From the NCBI GenBank assembly GCA_009786985.1, contig WRGW01000101.1:1-36979 (forward strand): 36,979 bases of DNA, in the 5' to 3' direction. The notes beneath the pieces were generated by a model. The model was not told the DNA's origin. It saw only the letters and a list, made by a program, of their open reading frames with translations, and made no database searches. This DNA is from Oscillospiraceae bacterium. GTDB lineage: Bacteria; Bacillota; Clostridia; Oscillospirales; Ruminococcaceae. The first letter of the stretch is position 1. Each line of letters opens with the position of its first letter. The position numbers were made by a program, and so were the translations under genes. Positions 6,988 through 14,068 of this stretch are shown piece after piece.

Positions 6988-8209
6988 GCTAAATGAATTG
7001 AATGAATTTTCAATAAATCAGATTAAGTTCACTGTATCAGAACTTAATCAAAAATTCGCTGAACATATCAAAAATGACAGCACATTTTCAAATATTAGCA
7101 TACATGGCGAGATTTCAAATTTCACTAATCATCATAAGACTGGACATCTTTATTTTACGCTTAAAGACGAAAAAGCCTCAATCGGCGCGGTGATGTTTAA
7201 GTGGAGTGCTAAAGACTTATCTTTTACCCCCGAAAATGGTATGAAAGTAACAGCCGTCGGCGATGCGAGCGTGTATGAGCCAAGAGGACATTGTCAGCTT
7301 AGAATAAACTCTATGCAGCCAGAAGGTTTAGGTGCTTTGTATATCCAGTTTCTACAATTGCGCCAGAAATTAGAGTCCGAAGGGCTGTTTTTACAGAAGC
7401 GAACACTTCCTAAAAACCCGAGTAAAATCGCAGTCATTACCGCTGAAACTGGTGCGGCTTTACAGGACATCTTGAATATATTAGGAAGACGCAATCCACT
7501 CGTAAAAGTTTTGCTTTTCCCTGCTTTGGTTCAAGGGGTAAACGCACCAAATTCTCTGATTTTTGCATTGTCAAATGCACAGAGTTCAGATGCTGATGTG
7601 ATTATATTGGGTAGAGGTGGTGGCTCGTTAGAAGACTTGTGGGCGTTTAACGATGAGGCATTTGCACGTTCAATTTACGCCAGCAAAATCCCGACAATCA
7701 GTGCGGTAGGGCATGAAATTGATTTCACAATAGCTGATTTTGTGGCAGACTTGCGTGCCCCCACTCCATCAGCGGCAGCAGAACTTAGTGTCAGCGATGT
7801 AAATGAAATCTATGATAACCTGAATGTGTTAGAACAAAATCTACACTCAAACTTAATACGAAATTTAGAAGGCAAGTTTGAACGTGTGAACGCTTTTTCG
7901 CGCGAAATAGAAGCTAAATCTCCGTTAGGGCGATTAGCGACTTATGAAACGCAATTAGAAACTCTGCAAAACCAAGTTGAAACAACTATTAACACAACCA
8001 TTTCGAGTAAACGACAAAGACTCATTGCTCAAATGAAACAAATTGATGCGTTAAGCCCACTAAAAGTCCTCACACGTGGATATTCGATTGTTACGAGTGT
8101 TGATAACAAACCGATTATAAATGCAACCGATGTAGAAGTCGGTTCTCGAATAAGCGTAAAATTGCACAAAGGAAAAATCACTGCGGAGGTTAAAGAACGC
8201 CATGGCTAA
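6968..8209 (+). CDS. xseA: Exodeoxyribonuclease VII large subunit
   Basis: This is the catalytic subunit of exonuclease VII, which degrades single-stranded DNA to oligonucleotides. An OB-fold comes first (ISIHGEISNFTNHHKTGHLYFTLKD), then the catalytic domain with TAETGAALQDIL, the GRGGGSLEDLWAFNDEAFAR motif, SAVGHEIDFTIADFVADLRAPTPSAAAEL, and a coiled-coil region before the C-terminal TRGYSIV segment. The start is not firm: the frame is open from 6944. ATG 6968 overlaps nusB by 20 nt; TTG 6980, with GGTGG 7 nt upstream, is an equally good candidate. The 3' end overlaps xseB by 8 nt. Confidence 0.96.
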   Translation: MVENLNELNELNEFSINQIKFTVSELNQKFAEHIKNDSTFSNISIHGEISNFTNHHKTGHLYFTLKDEKASIGAVMFKWSAKDLSFTPENGMKVTAVGDASVYEPRGHCQLRINSMQPEGLGALYIQFLQLRQKLESEGLFLQKRTLPKNPSKIAVITAETGAALQDILNILGRRNPLVKVLLFPALVQGVNAPNSLIFALSNAQSSDADVIILGRGGGSLEDLWAFNDEAFARSIYASKIPTISAVGHEIDFTIADFVADLRAPTPSAAAELSVSDVNEIYDNLNVLEQNLHSNLIRNLEGKFERVNAFSREIEAKSPLGRLATYETQLETLQNQVETTINTTISSKRQRLIAQMKQIDALSPLKVLTRGYSIVTSVDNKPIINATDVEVGSRISVKLHKGKITAEVKERHG

Positions 8210-8429
8210 TAATACAGGCAATAAGATGGATTTTGAACAGTCATTATCAAGACTAACAGAAATCTCCGCTTCTATGAATGATGCTACGTTACCATTAGAA
8301 GAATCAGTCAAACTCTACGGTGAAGCAGTAGGGCTGATTGATATATGCAAACGCAGAATCGAGTCCGCTAAACTTGAGGTTGAAAAAATTACGAGCAAAA
8401 GCAATTCGGATAATTCAAATGTTCAGTAA
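8202..8429 (+). CDS. xseB: Exodeoxyribonuclease VII small subunit
   Basis: XseB is the small helical subunit that assembles on XseA. The 75-aa product has the classic tract FEQSLSRLTEISASMNDATLPLEESVKLYGEAVGLIDICKRRI, forming two helices joined at the acidic LPLEES turn, then a short polar tail. It overlaps xseA by 8 nt, so the subunits are probably translationally coupled. Length is as expected. Confidence 0.95.
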   Translation: MANNTGNKMDFEQSLSRLTEISASMNDATLPLEESVKLYGEAVGLIDICKRRIESAKLEVEKITSKSNSDNSNVQ

Positions 8430-8433
8430 CACC

Positions 8434-8530
8434 GCAGGGCAAAGCTCTCGAAGAGCAGGTTTTGCCTGCTTGACAGAGTGCCCTGCACCCCTCTTTTGCT
8501 TCGCGCGCGTGAACCGATGCGGAGCATCGG
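8434..8530. repeat. Folded GC-rich intergenic element (locus 2)
   Basis: Outer arms GCAGGGC (8434-8440) and GCCCTGC (8480-8486) enclose two hairpins that share bases. GCTCT/AGAGC (8444-8456, CGA loop) competes with AGCAGG/CCTGCT (about 8454-8470). A separate perfect hairpin CCGATGC-GGA-GCATCGG lies at 8514-8530. Between them is CTCTTTTGCTT, the core shared with the other folded elements. It lies between xseB and ispA, so it is probably transcribed in the operon mRNA. Confidence 0.65.
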
Positions 8531-8577
8531 GGTATTACACCCGAACTTTCAAATAAAAAGAATAATGAGAGCGCCTA

Positions 8578-9474
8578 ATGAATAAAACTACAAAAAGAAG
8601 TACAAGCCCTAATGGAACACTAACAGATATATTAGATGAATATAGGGCAATAATCGAAAAAGAATTAGAAATAGCATTAACAGGAAACAATGCAAGGTTT
8701 ACGGTCGAAGAAGCGATGAAATACAGCACACTTGAAGGCGGAAAACGAATCCGCGGGGTATTAGTGCTTGAGTTCTGTCGGATTTTTGGTGGTAAATTAG
8801 AAAAGGCAACCCCAATAGCTGCAGCAATCGAAATGATTCAAGCGTTTTCTTTAATTCACGACGATTTACCTTGTATGGACGATGATGATTTCCGCCGTGG
8901 GAAACCATCATGCCACAAAGAATTTTCGGAACCAGTAGCACTACTCGCTGGAGATGCACTTTTGGCTAATGCGTTTAATACCGTTTCAGCGACAGCGTTT
9001 TTGTCTAAAAAAGAAGCAATTTCTCACAAAAACACTGTATTGGTGATGTCGGCGTTATCAAATGCTATAATGGAAATGGTGAGAGGGCAACAACTCGATA
9101 TGGATTTTGAAAGTGCTAAATCAAACACGCTTGATGAAGACGCTATAATCGGGATGTATAATCGGAAAACGTGTGCTTTGATTAGCGGTGCGTGCGTTTG
9201 TGGGGCAATTTGTGCAAGTGCAAGCGACAAAGACATTCATAAAGCTAAAAGTTACGGCATAGCACTCGGCTTAGCTTTTCAGATGACTGATGATTTACTC
9301 GACTTGGAAAACGAAAGCAAAGACAAAAAAACTTTTGCAACTTTATTCGGTGCAAAAAAAACAAACGAAAAAGCTGACGAGTATACCGACATGGCACTAA
9401 AAATCGCAAAAAGCATTCCAGATAGCGAATTTTTACAACAATTAGCGACAATGCTGATTAAAAGAACAGTTTAA
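8578..9474 (+). CDS. ispA: Polyprenyl (farnesyl/geranylgeranyl) diphosphate synthase
   Basis: This is a short-chain trans-prenyltransferase that condenses isopentenyl diphosphate with allylic diphosphates, feeding quinone and undecaprenyl synthesis. The 298-aa product has the lysine/arginine substrate loop EGGKRIRG (53-60), the first Asp-rich motif DDLPCMDDDD (95-104) with the two-residue insertion typical of bacterial FPP synthases, and the second motif DDLLD (238-242). Product chain length cannot be assigned with certainty. The upstream ribosome site (GAGAG) is weak. It is clustered with dxs, another isoprenoid gene, as is usual in Clostridia. Confidence 0.93.
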   Translation: MNKTTKRSTSPNGTLTDILDEYRAIIEKELEIALTGNNARFTVEEAMKYSTLEGGKRIRGVLVLEFCRIFGGKLEKATPIAAAIEMIQAFSLIHDDLPCMDDDDFRRGKPSCHKEFSEPVALLAGDALLANAFNTVSATAFLSKKEAISHKNTVLVMSALSNAIMEMVRGQQLDMDFESAKSNTLDEDAIIGMYNRKTCALISGACVCGAICASASDKDIHKAKSYGIALGLAFQMTDDLLDLENESKDKKTFATLFGAKKTNEKADEYTDMALKIAKSIPDSEFLQQLATMLIKRTV

Positions 9475-9485
9475 GGAGATTTGTT

Positions 9486-10004
9486 TTGATAGAATATTTT
9501 AACGCTAATGCACTATGGGCTGTACCTATTTTCAGTTTTATTGTTGCACAGCTTCTAAAATATGTTGTGTATGCAATCCAATACAAAGTGTTACGAAAAG
9601 AAAGGCTTATGGGGGCTGGCGGAATGCCATCATCTCACTCATCAGGAGTATGCACGATGATGGTTATGATGGCGAGAAATTTTGGTATGGATTCGCCGTA
9701 TTTTGCACTCGCTTTACTCTTTGGTCTAATAGTTATGTATGACGCTGCAGGTGTTCGTAGAGCGGCGGGGCTTCATGCTAAGGTGATTAACGTATTAAAA
9801 AAGAGCATGGATGAATTGGACGGAAACACAGAGCATAGCACAAAATCTAAACAAGACGCTCAGCAAGAATCGCTCAAGACAGGCGACCCGCGTATTCACG
9901 GTCGAAGAGAGGAACGACCACTCAAAGAATTTGTTGGTCATACTCCGTTAGAAGTAATTTGCGGAGCGATTCTCGGAATCGGAATTGGATTTATGTTTAC
10001 ATAA
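9486..10004 (+). CDS. Divergent PAP2 family membrane protein (DUF212)
   Basis: The 172-aa membrane protein carries the DivPAP2 signature GAGGMPSSHSSGVCTMMVMMARN near residues 43-65, followed by a hydrophobic helix and YDAAGVRRAAGLHA, then a charged linker and a C-terminal GHTPLEVICGAILGIGIGF segment. The family is related to type 2 phosphatidic acid phosphatases, but its function is unproven; placement between ispA and dxs fits a role with prenyl phosphates, which is inference. The start codon is TTG with AAGGAG 7 nt upstream. Confidence 0.87.
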   Translation: MIEYFNANALWAVPIFSFIVAQLLKYVVYAIQYKVLRKERLMGAGGMPSSHSSGVCTMMVMMARNFGMDSPYFALALLFGLIVMYDAAGVRRAAGLHAKVINVLKKSMDELDGNTEHSTKSKQDAQQESLKTGDPRIHGRREERPLKEFVGHTPLEVICGAILGIGIGFMFT

Positions 10005-10021
10005 ACCGATTTGGTGAAATT

Positions 10022-11818
10022 ATGTATAAAATATTAAACAAAAACATCTCGCATGAAAAATTGAAAAATCTGTCAGAATCAGAACTAAAACTACTCTGTA
10101 AAGAAATTCGTCACTTTTTAATTAAAACTGTTACTAAGACTGGGGGGCATTTAGCTTCTAATCTCGGAATAGTTGAGCTTAGTGTTGCAATCCACAAAGT
10201 TTTTAAAACTCCTATGGATAAAATCGTATTTGATGTAGGACATCAATCGTACACACACAAGTTGCTTACTGGAAGATTTGAAAAATTTCACACTCTGCGA
10301 CAAAAAGATGGAATTTCAGGATTTCCGCGACAAGCCGAATCTGAGCATGATGCTTTTATCGGAGGACATTCTGGAATTTCGATTTCAGCGGCACTCGGCA
10401 TTGCTGAAGCTAATCGCAAAAACGGCAACCCTCGTAAAACAATCGCAGTGGCTGGTGACGGTTCGTTCACCGATGGTGCAATTTACGAGGGGCTTAATAA
10501 TGCTGGAAAAAGCAATGCGAATCTACTTGTAATTCTAAACGATAACGCTATGAGCATTTCAAAAAATACGGGGGCAATCGCATCATACTTATCTGGACTT
10601 AGAATCAGTAAAAAATACCATGTGGCTAAATCAGATGTCAAGAACTTCCTCGAAAAAAGCAAGACTGGGGAGGCTGTTAGTGATGCGGTTTCGGCGACTA
10701 AACGAATGGTCAAAAACACAGTGTATTACAAAAACTCTAACGGGAATATATTTGAAAATCTCGGCTTCAAATATTACGGACCGATTGATGGACATAATCT
10801 AGACGAATTGACTAAGGCCTTACAACAATGCAAACGAATTAACGTGCCTTGCCTTATTCATGTTAAGACCAAAAAGGGCAAAGGATATAAGCCAGCCGAA
10901 CATAATTCAGGGGCGTTTCATGGACTACAGAGAACTGTATTAGAGAACGCAAAAACAGAAAGTTTTTCACAAGTTTTTGGTCGTGAGATTGCCGCTTTAG
11001 CTGAAAAAGACGAGCGTATTCTGCTCGTTTCAGCGGCAATGAAATATGCGACTGGTAGCAATATTTTTAACGACCAATTCCCTGAACGTTTCTACGATTG
11101 CGGAATTGCGGAAGGTCACGCTGTGTCGTTTTCATCTGGGCTTGCTTCACTACCTGAGTTTCAGAGATACCTACCAGTATTCGCTGTGTATTCGACTTTT
11201 TTGCAACGCGGATTTGATAGGCTATTACATGATTGTGCGATTGAGAACCAACACATCGTCCTCGCAATCGACCGTGCTGGCGTGGTTGGTGAAGACGGCG
11301 AAACTCATCAAGGAATATTCGATGTAGGTTTTCTTTCGCTTATTCCGAATTTTACGATTTTTTCGCCGTCTAATGCCTTGGAACTAAAAGTCTGCTTACG
11401 AAAAGCACTGTATGAGGTTGAAGGTCCAGTCGCAGTGAGATACCCACGCGGACAAGCCGAACCTGGTGATTACGTCGGCGAATGGAGATTGATTGAACAG
11501 GATTCGTCGAAGCTAATCTTGACGTACGGTAGAATGTTTCAAAATCTAAAACTAAAATGGGCGAATTCTAATTATGATTTACTACAATTAATAAAAATCA
11601 AGCCGTTACCTGACGAGGTATTTGAAGTCGCTTTAAATTATAAAGAAATTGTGTTCTATGAAGAAGGTGGTGAGCGTGGAGGAATAGGCGAAGCGTTCCT
11701 GCTCGAACTAATCCGCAAAGGGTGGCAGGGGCGTTATGATGTAAAAGCAGTCACCGATTTTATCCCTGCTGCTGATATAAATCATCAGTTATCTGAAATT
11801 CTTGGCGAACGCTCGTGA
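10022..11818 (+). CDS. dxs: 1-deoxy-D-xylulose-5-phosphate synthase
   Basis: Dxs makes DXP from pyruvate and glyceraldehyde 3-phosphate using thiamine diphosphate, the first step of the MEP pathway. The 598-aa product shows GGHLASNLGIVELS (41-54), DVGHQSYTHKLLTGR (71-85), the ThDP motif GDGSFTDGAIYEGLNN (145-160), NDNAMSIS, GPIDGHN, and IDRAGVVGEDGETHQG. The catalytic acid region reads IAEGHAV (Glu364), where most family members have AEQHAV. Met at 10022 was chosen because GGTGA lies 5 nt upstream; the open frame from 9959 overlaps the DivPAP2 gene. Slightly shorter than the usual ~620 aa. The 3' end overlaps a convergent small gene. Confidence 0.93.
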   Translation: MYKILNKNISHEKLKNLSESELKLLCKEIRHFLIKTVTKTGGHLASNLGIVELSVAIHKVFKTPMDKIVFDVGHQSYTHKLLTGRFEKFHTLRQKDGISGFPRQAESEHDAFIGGHSGISISAALGIAEANRKNGNPRKTIAVAGDGSFTDGAIYEGLNNAGKSNANLLVILNDNAMSISKNTGAIASYLSGLRISKKYHVAKSDVKNFLEKSKTGEAVSDAVSATKRMVKNTVYYKNSNGNIFENLGFKYYGPIDGHNLDELTKALQQCKRINVPCLIHVKTKKGKGYKPAEHNSGAFHGLQRTVLENAKTESFSQVFGREIAALAEKDERILLVSAAMKYATGSNIFNDQFPERFYDCGIAEGHAVSFSSGLASLPEFQRYLPVFAVYSTFLQRGFDRLLHDCAIENQHIVLAIDRAGVVGEDGETHQGIFDVGFLSLIPNFTIFSPSNALELKVCLRKALYEVEGPVAVRYPRGQAEPGDYVGEWRLIEQDSSKLILTYGRMFQNLKLKWANSNYDLLQLIKIKPLPDEVFEVALNYKEIVFYEEGGERGGIGEAFLLELIRKGWQGRYDVKAVTDFIPAADINHQLSEILGERS

Positions 11819-12156
11819 TGCTCATCGTGTTGTGATTCTCGTAAATGTTCGTGGCGAAATTCACGTGATTCTCGTAGATGTTCGCATTCAAGAGAACTTC
11901 GATGCTTGGACTCACAATAGTCTTTACAGAACGCCTCACGTTCACGACATTTACGTTCGTGAAATTCCCGCAAATGAAAACGCCTTCTCTCAACCCGTGC
12001 AATTGCGTGAATCGTTTCAGTGAACATCTGAAAAAGGCTCGCAAGCACTTCGATTTCTTCAACCGATTTCCCTTTGCAAAGCATAGCAGCCGCCGTGTTA
12101 AGCATGGCGGCGAGTTCAGGTGTATCTGGGAAATCGTTTTGAGTACAATTGTCCAT
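11785..12156 (-). CDS. Small protein with His/Arg/Glu-rich tail, resembles DUF6774-type
   Basis: The predicted 123-aa protein has a helical N-terminal half (DTPELAAMLNTAAAMLCKGKSVEEIEVLASLFQMFTETI) that resembles the small clostridial proteins I recall as DUF6774, of unknown function. The C-terminal half is extremely rich in His, Arg and Glu with repeated HLRES and HER units, and its DNA contains two copies of an approximately 20-bp direct repeat (around 11834 and 11869). The gene is supported by GGAG 7 nt before the ATG. It is antisense within a plus-strand run and overlaps the dxs 3' end by 34 nt. The tail could bind metal or nucleic acid; that is inference. Confidence 0.6.
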   Translation of the reverse strand: MDNCTQNDFPDTPELAAMLNTAAAMLCKGKSVEEIEVLASLFQMFTETIHAIARVERRRFHLREFHERKCREREAFCKDYCESKHRSSLECEHLRESREFRHEHLRESQHDEHHERSPRISDN

Positions 12157-12233
12157 ATTATTACTCCGCTCGCAATGTCTTAGAAGGAATCAAAAACGAC
12201 TTTGTGGCACACTTTTTAGAGCCTGTTGAAGAA

Positions 12234-12262
12234 TTGCCACAGCTCCATTCAAGTTGTACAAT
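12234..12262 (+). promoter_or_regulatory. Sigma-A-like promoter upstream of tlyA
   Basis: TTGCCA (12234-12239), 17-nt spacer, TACAAT (12257-12262), about 60 nt before the tlyA start. It would restart transcription after the reverse-strand small gene. The -35 box overlaps one arm of a GTGGCA/TGCCAC inverted repeat. Confidence 0.6.
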
Positions 12263-12324
12263 ATTAAGCCTTACAAAACGCAATAGTTTTGTTGCGGTTT
12301 AATATTATGATATGCGGAGGGTTT

Positions 12325-13047
12325 GTGAAAAGACTTGATAAAATTATATACGAAAAAAATTTAGCTAAAAGCAGAACCTCTGCCGCTGAATTGATTTCAA
12401 CTGGTAAAGTAACTGTTAATGGCGAAACTTGCACTAAACCATCACAATTAGTATCCGAAACTACAATAATTGAGCTTTGCGGAGAAATGCCAGAAAGCTT
12501 AAAATATATCTCACGCGCGGGACTAAAACTCGAACACGCACTAAATAGTTTTGAGGTTGATTTACAAGGCAAAATCTGTTTAGATGTAGGGGCAAGCACT
12601 GGCGGGTTCACCGATTGTATGTTAAAACACAGTGCATTCAAAGTCTACGCTGTAGATGTTGGGACTAACCAGTTAGACGATTCTTTACGTCACGACAAAC
12701 GTGTAATTTCTCTCGAACAATGCGATATTAGAACAGTTACGACAGAAATCCCTGAAAAAGTAGATTTTGTAGCGGTTGACGTATCGTTCATTTCACAAAA
12801 ACTGATTTTGCCAGAATTAAAAAGATTCATTTCACCAAAAGCGACTTTAATCACACTGATTAAACCACAGTTTGAGCTTGGTAAAAAACATACTGGCGTA
12901 ATCACTGACAAAAAGACTAGAGGTGAAGTAGTGGATAAAGTTTCTAATTTCGCAAAAGATTGTGGATTTTCGGTAAAAGGTTTGATTGAATCACCAATTT
13001 GCGGAAAATCCGGCAATCACGAATTTTTGATGTGGCTAGAGGTGTGA
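12325..13047 (+). CDS. tlyA: TlyA-type rRNA 2'-O-methyltransferase (hemolysin A family)
   Basis: TlyA-family enzymes methylate 2'-hydroxyls of ribosomal RNA. The product (240 aa from the chosen start) has an N-terminal S4 RNA-binding domain (RLDKIIYEKNLAKSRTSAAELI, then GKVTVNGE), followed by an FtsJ-like Rossmann methyltransferase with the SAM motif CLDVGASTGGFTDCML, VYAVDVG, and VAVDVSFIS and LIKPQFELG further on. I chose GTG 12325 because the protein then begins VKRLDK like its relatives and GGAGGG lies just upstream, though spacing is tight; the frame is open from 12289. It is followed by nadK after 4 nt, the usual clostridial order. Confidence 0.92.
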   Translation: MKRLDKIIYEKNLAKSRTSAAELISTGKVTVNGETCTKPSQLVSETTIIELCGEMPESLKYISRAGLKLEHALNSFEVDLQGKICLDVGASTGGFTDCMLKHSAFKVYAVDVGTNQLDDSLRHDKRVISLEQCDIRTVTTEIPEKVDFVAVDVSFISQKLILPELKRFISPKATLITLIKPQFELGKKHTGVITDKKTRGEVVDKVSNFAKDCGFSVKGLIESPICGKSGNHEFLMWLEV

Positions 13048-13051
13048 ATCT

Positions 13052-13831
13052 GTGAAAATCTATGTATTTACTAGAGAAAAAGGCAAAATTTATGATTTAG
13101 TAACTAAACAAATCATAAATTCTCCTTTAGAACTCAGTCTAGTTGACGACGTTTTAAATTGTGATATAGTCATCACAATCGGAGGTGATGGAACGATTTT
13201 AGAGGTCGCCAAAGAAGCAGCTGAATTGGAAAAACCACTGCTCGGAATTAATACGGGACGGCTAGGATTTATGGCGAATCTCGAAACGAGTGAGCTTACC
13301 TCCCCCCACGAAACTGACTGGTTACAGAGGCTCAAAAACTCTGATTATTCTATTAGTGTACGAATGCTCCTGAACGTGATGGTCGATAACAAAAACTATA
13401 CTGCGTTAAATGATGTAGTGCTTCATAGAGAAGCTACTTCTCGTCTACCTGAATTTGCGGTTTTTCGAGGAAACCACGAAGTCTTAAAACTCCGTGCTGA
13501 TGGAATGATTGTGACGAGCCCTACTGGTTCAACAGCGTATTCATTATCAGCGGGCGGTCCTATTATCCAGCCAGAGTTAGAGTGCTTTATGGTGACAGCG
13601 GTATGTCCACACACCCTATTTAATCGCCCGATGATTTTCCCAACTAATACACCTCTCTATGTTCGGACTAAAAATGTTTCAGCAATTGTTGATGGTTACG
13701 TTGTCGCTGAACTTACCGTGGAGAGCGACATAACAGTCTTAAAATCAGATGCTTGTCTGAAACTAATCGACATTGATGGGAATAGCTTTTATAATAGTAT
13801 TCATAATAAATTGATGCGTCCGCTTAAATAA
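13052..13831 (+). CDS. nadK: NAD kinase
   Basis: NAD kinase phosphorylates NAD to NADP in the cytosol. The 259-aa product has the family's GGDG active-site motif (TIGGDGTILEVAKEA), NTGRLGFMANLE, the adenine/ribose-binding NDVVLHR, and SPTGSTAYSLSAGGPI. The start is GTG with GAGGTG about 8 nt upstream, 4 nt after tlyA. In many Clostridia the next genes are argR and recN; here the cluster stops and an acquired-looking segment follows. Confidence 0.96.
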   Translation: MKIYVFTREKGKIYDLVTKQIINSPLELSLVDDVLNCDIVITIGGDGTILEVAKEAAELEKPLLGINTGRLGFMANLETSELTSPHETDWLQRLKNSDYSISVRMLLNVMVDNKNYTALNDVVLHREATSRLPEFAVFRGNHEVLKLRADGMIVTSPTGSTAYSLSAGGPIIQPELECFMVTAVCPHTLFNRPMIFPTNTPLYVRTKNVSAIVDGYVVAELTVESDITVLKSDACLKLIDIDGNSFYNSIHNKLMRPLK

Positions 13832-13864
13832 GAGGGTTATCAAATGGTAAAATGGGGTAATATA

Positions 13865-14065
13865 ATGACGTACTCGGAGATTATCTCTAAACGAATTCTT
13901 TTTCTGTGCAACGAGCGCAAAATTACGGTCAACAAACTTGCCACATTATCTGGAATGAAGCAATCAACTCTTGAAAATGTCATCAAATGCAATACAAATT
14001 CGCTTGATTTTGGGCTCAATATATGGTATAATTGCTTTAATACAGTACAATTGCAAGGAGAGTAA
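13865..14065 (+). pseudogene. 5' fragment of an XRE-type helix-turn-helix regulator
   Basis: The frame begins MTYSEIISKRILFLCNERK and continues ITVNKLATLSGMKQSTLENVIK, a clear XRE/Cro-type HTH. In intact relatives the recognition helix is followed by a conserved stretch of the kind PTLKTLxKIAxxLG and a short acidic tail. Here, after about residue 45, the frame runs into unrelated sequence that is also a sigma-A promoter and ribosome site for the next gene, then stops. The break is near 13998-14003. A longer start at 13844 is also open. It could still encode a short truncated regulator; I judge it a remnant. Confidence 0.7.
14004..14032 (+). promoter_or_regulatory. Sigma-A promoter of the MmeI-like gene
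   Basis: TTGATT (14004-14009), 17-nt spacer, TATAAT (14027-14032), then AAGGAG 8 nt before the ATG at 14069. The promoter begins almost exactly where the HTH homology ends, so the restriction-modification gene seems to have arrived with its own promoter. Confidence 0.8.
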
Positions 14066-14068
14066 TTT

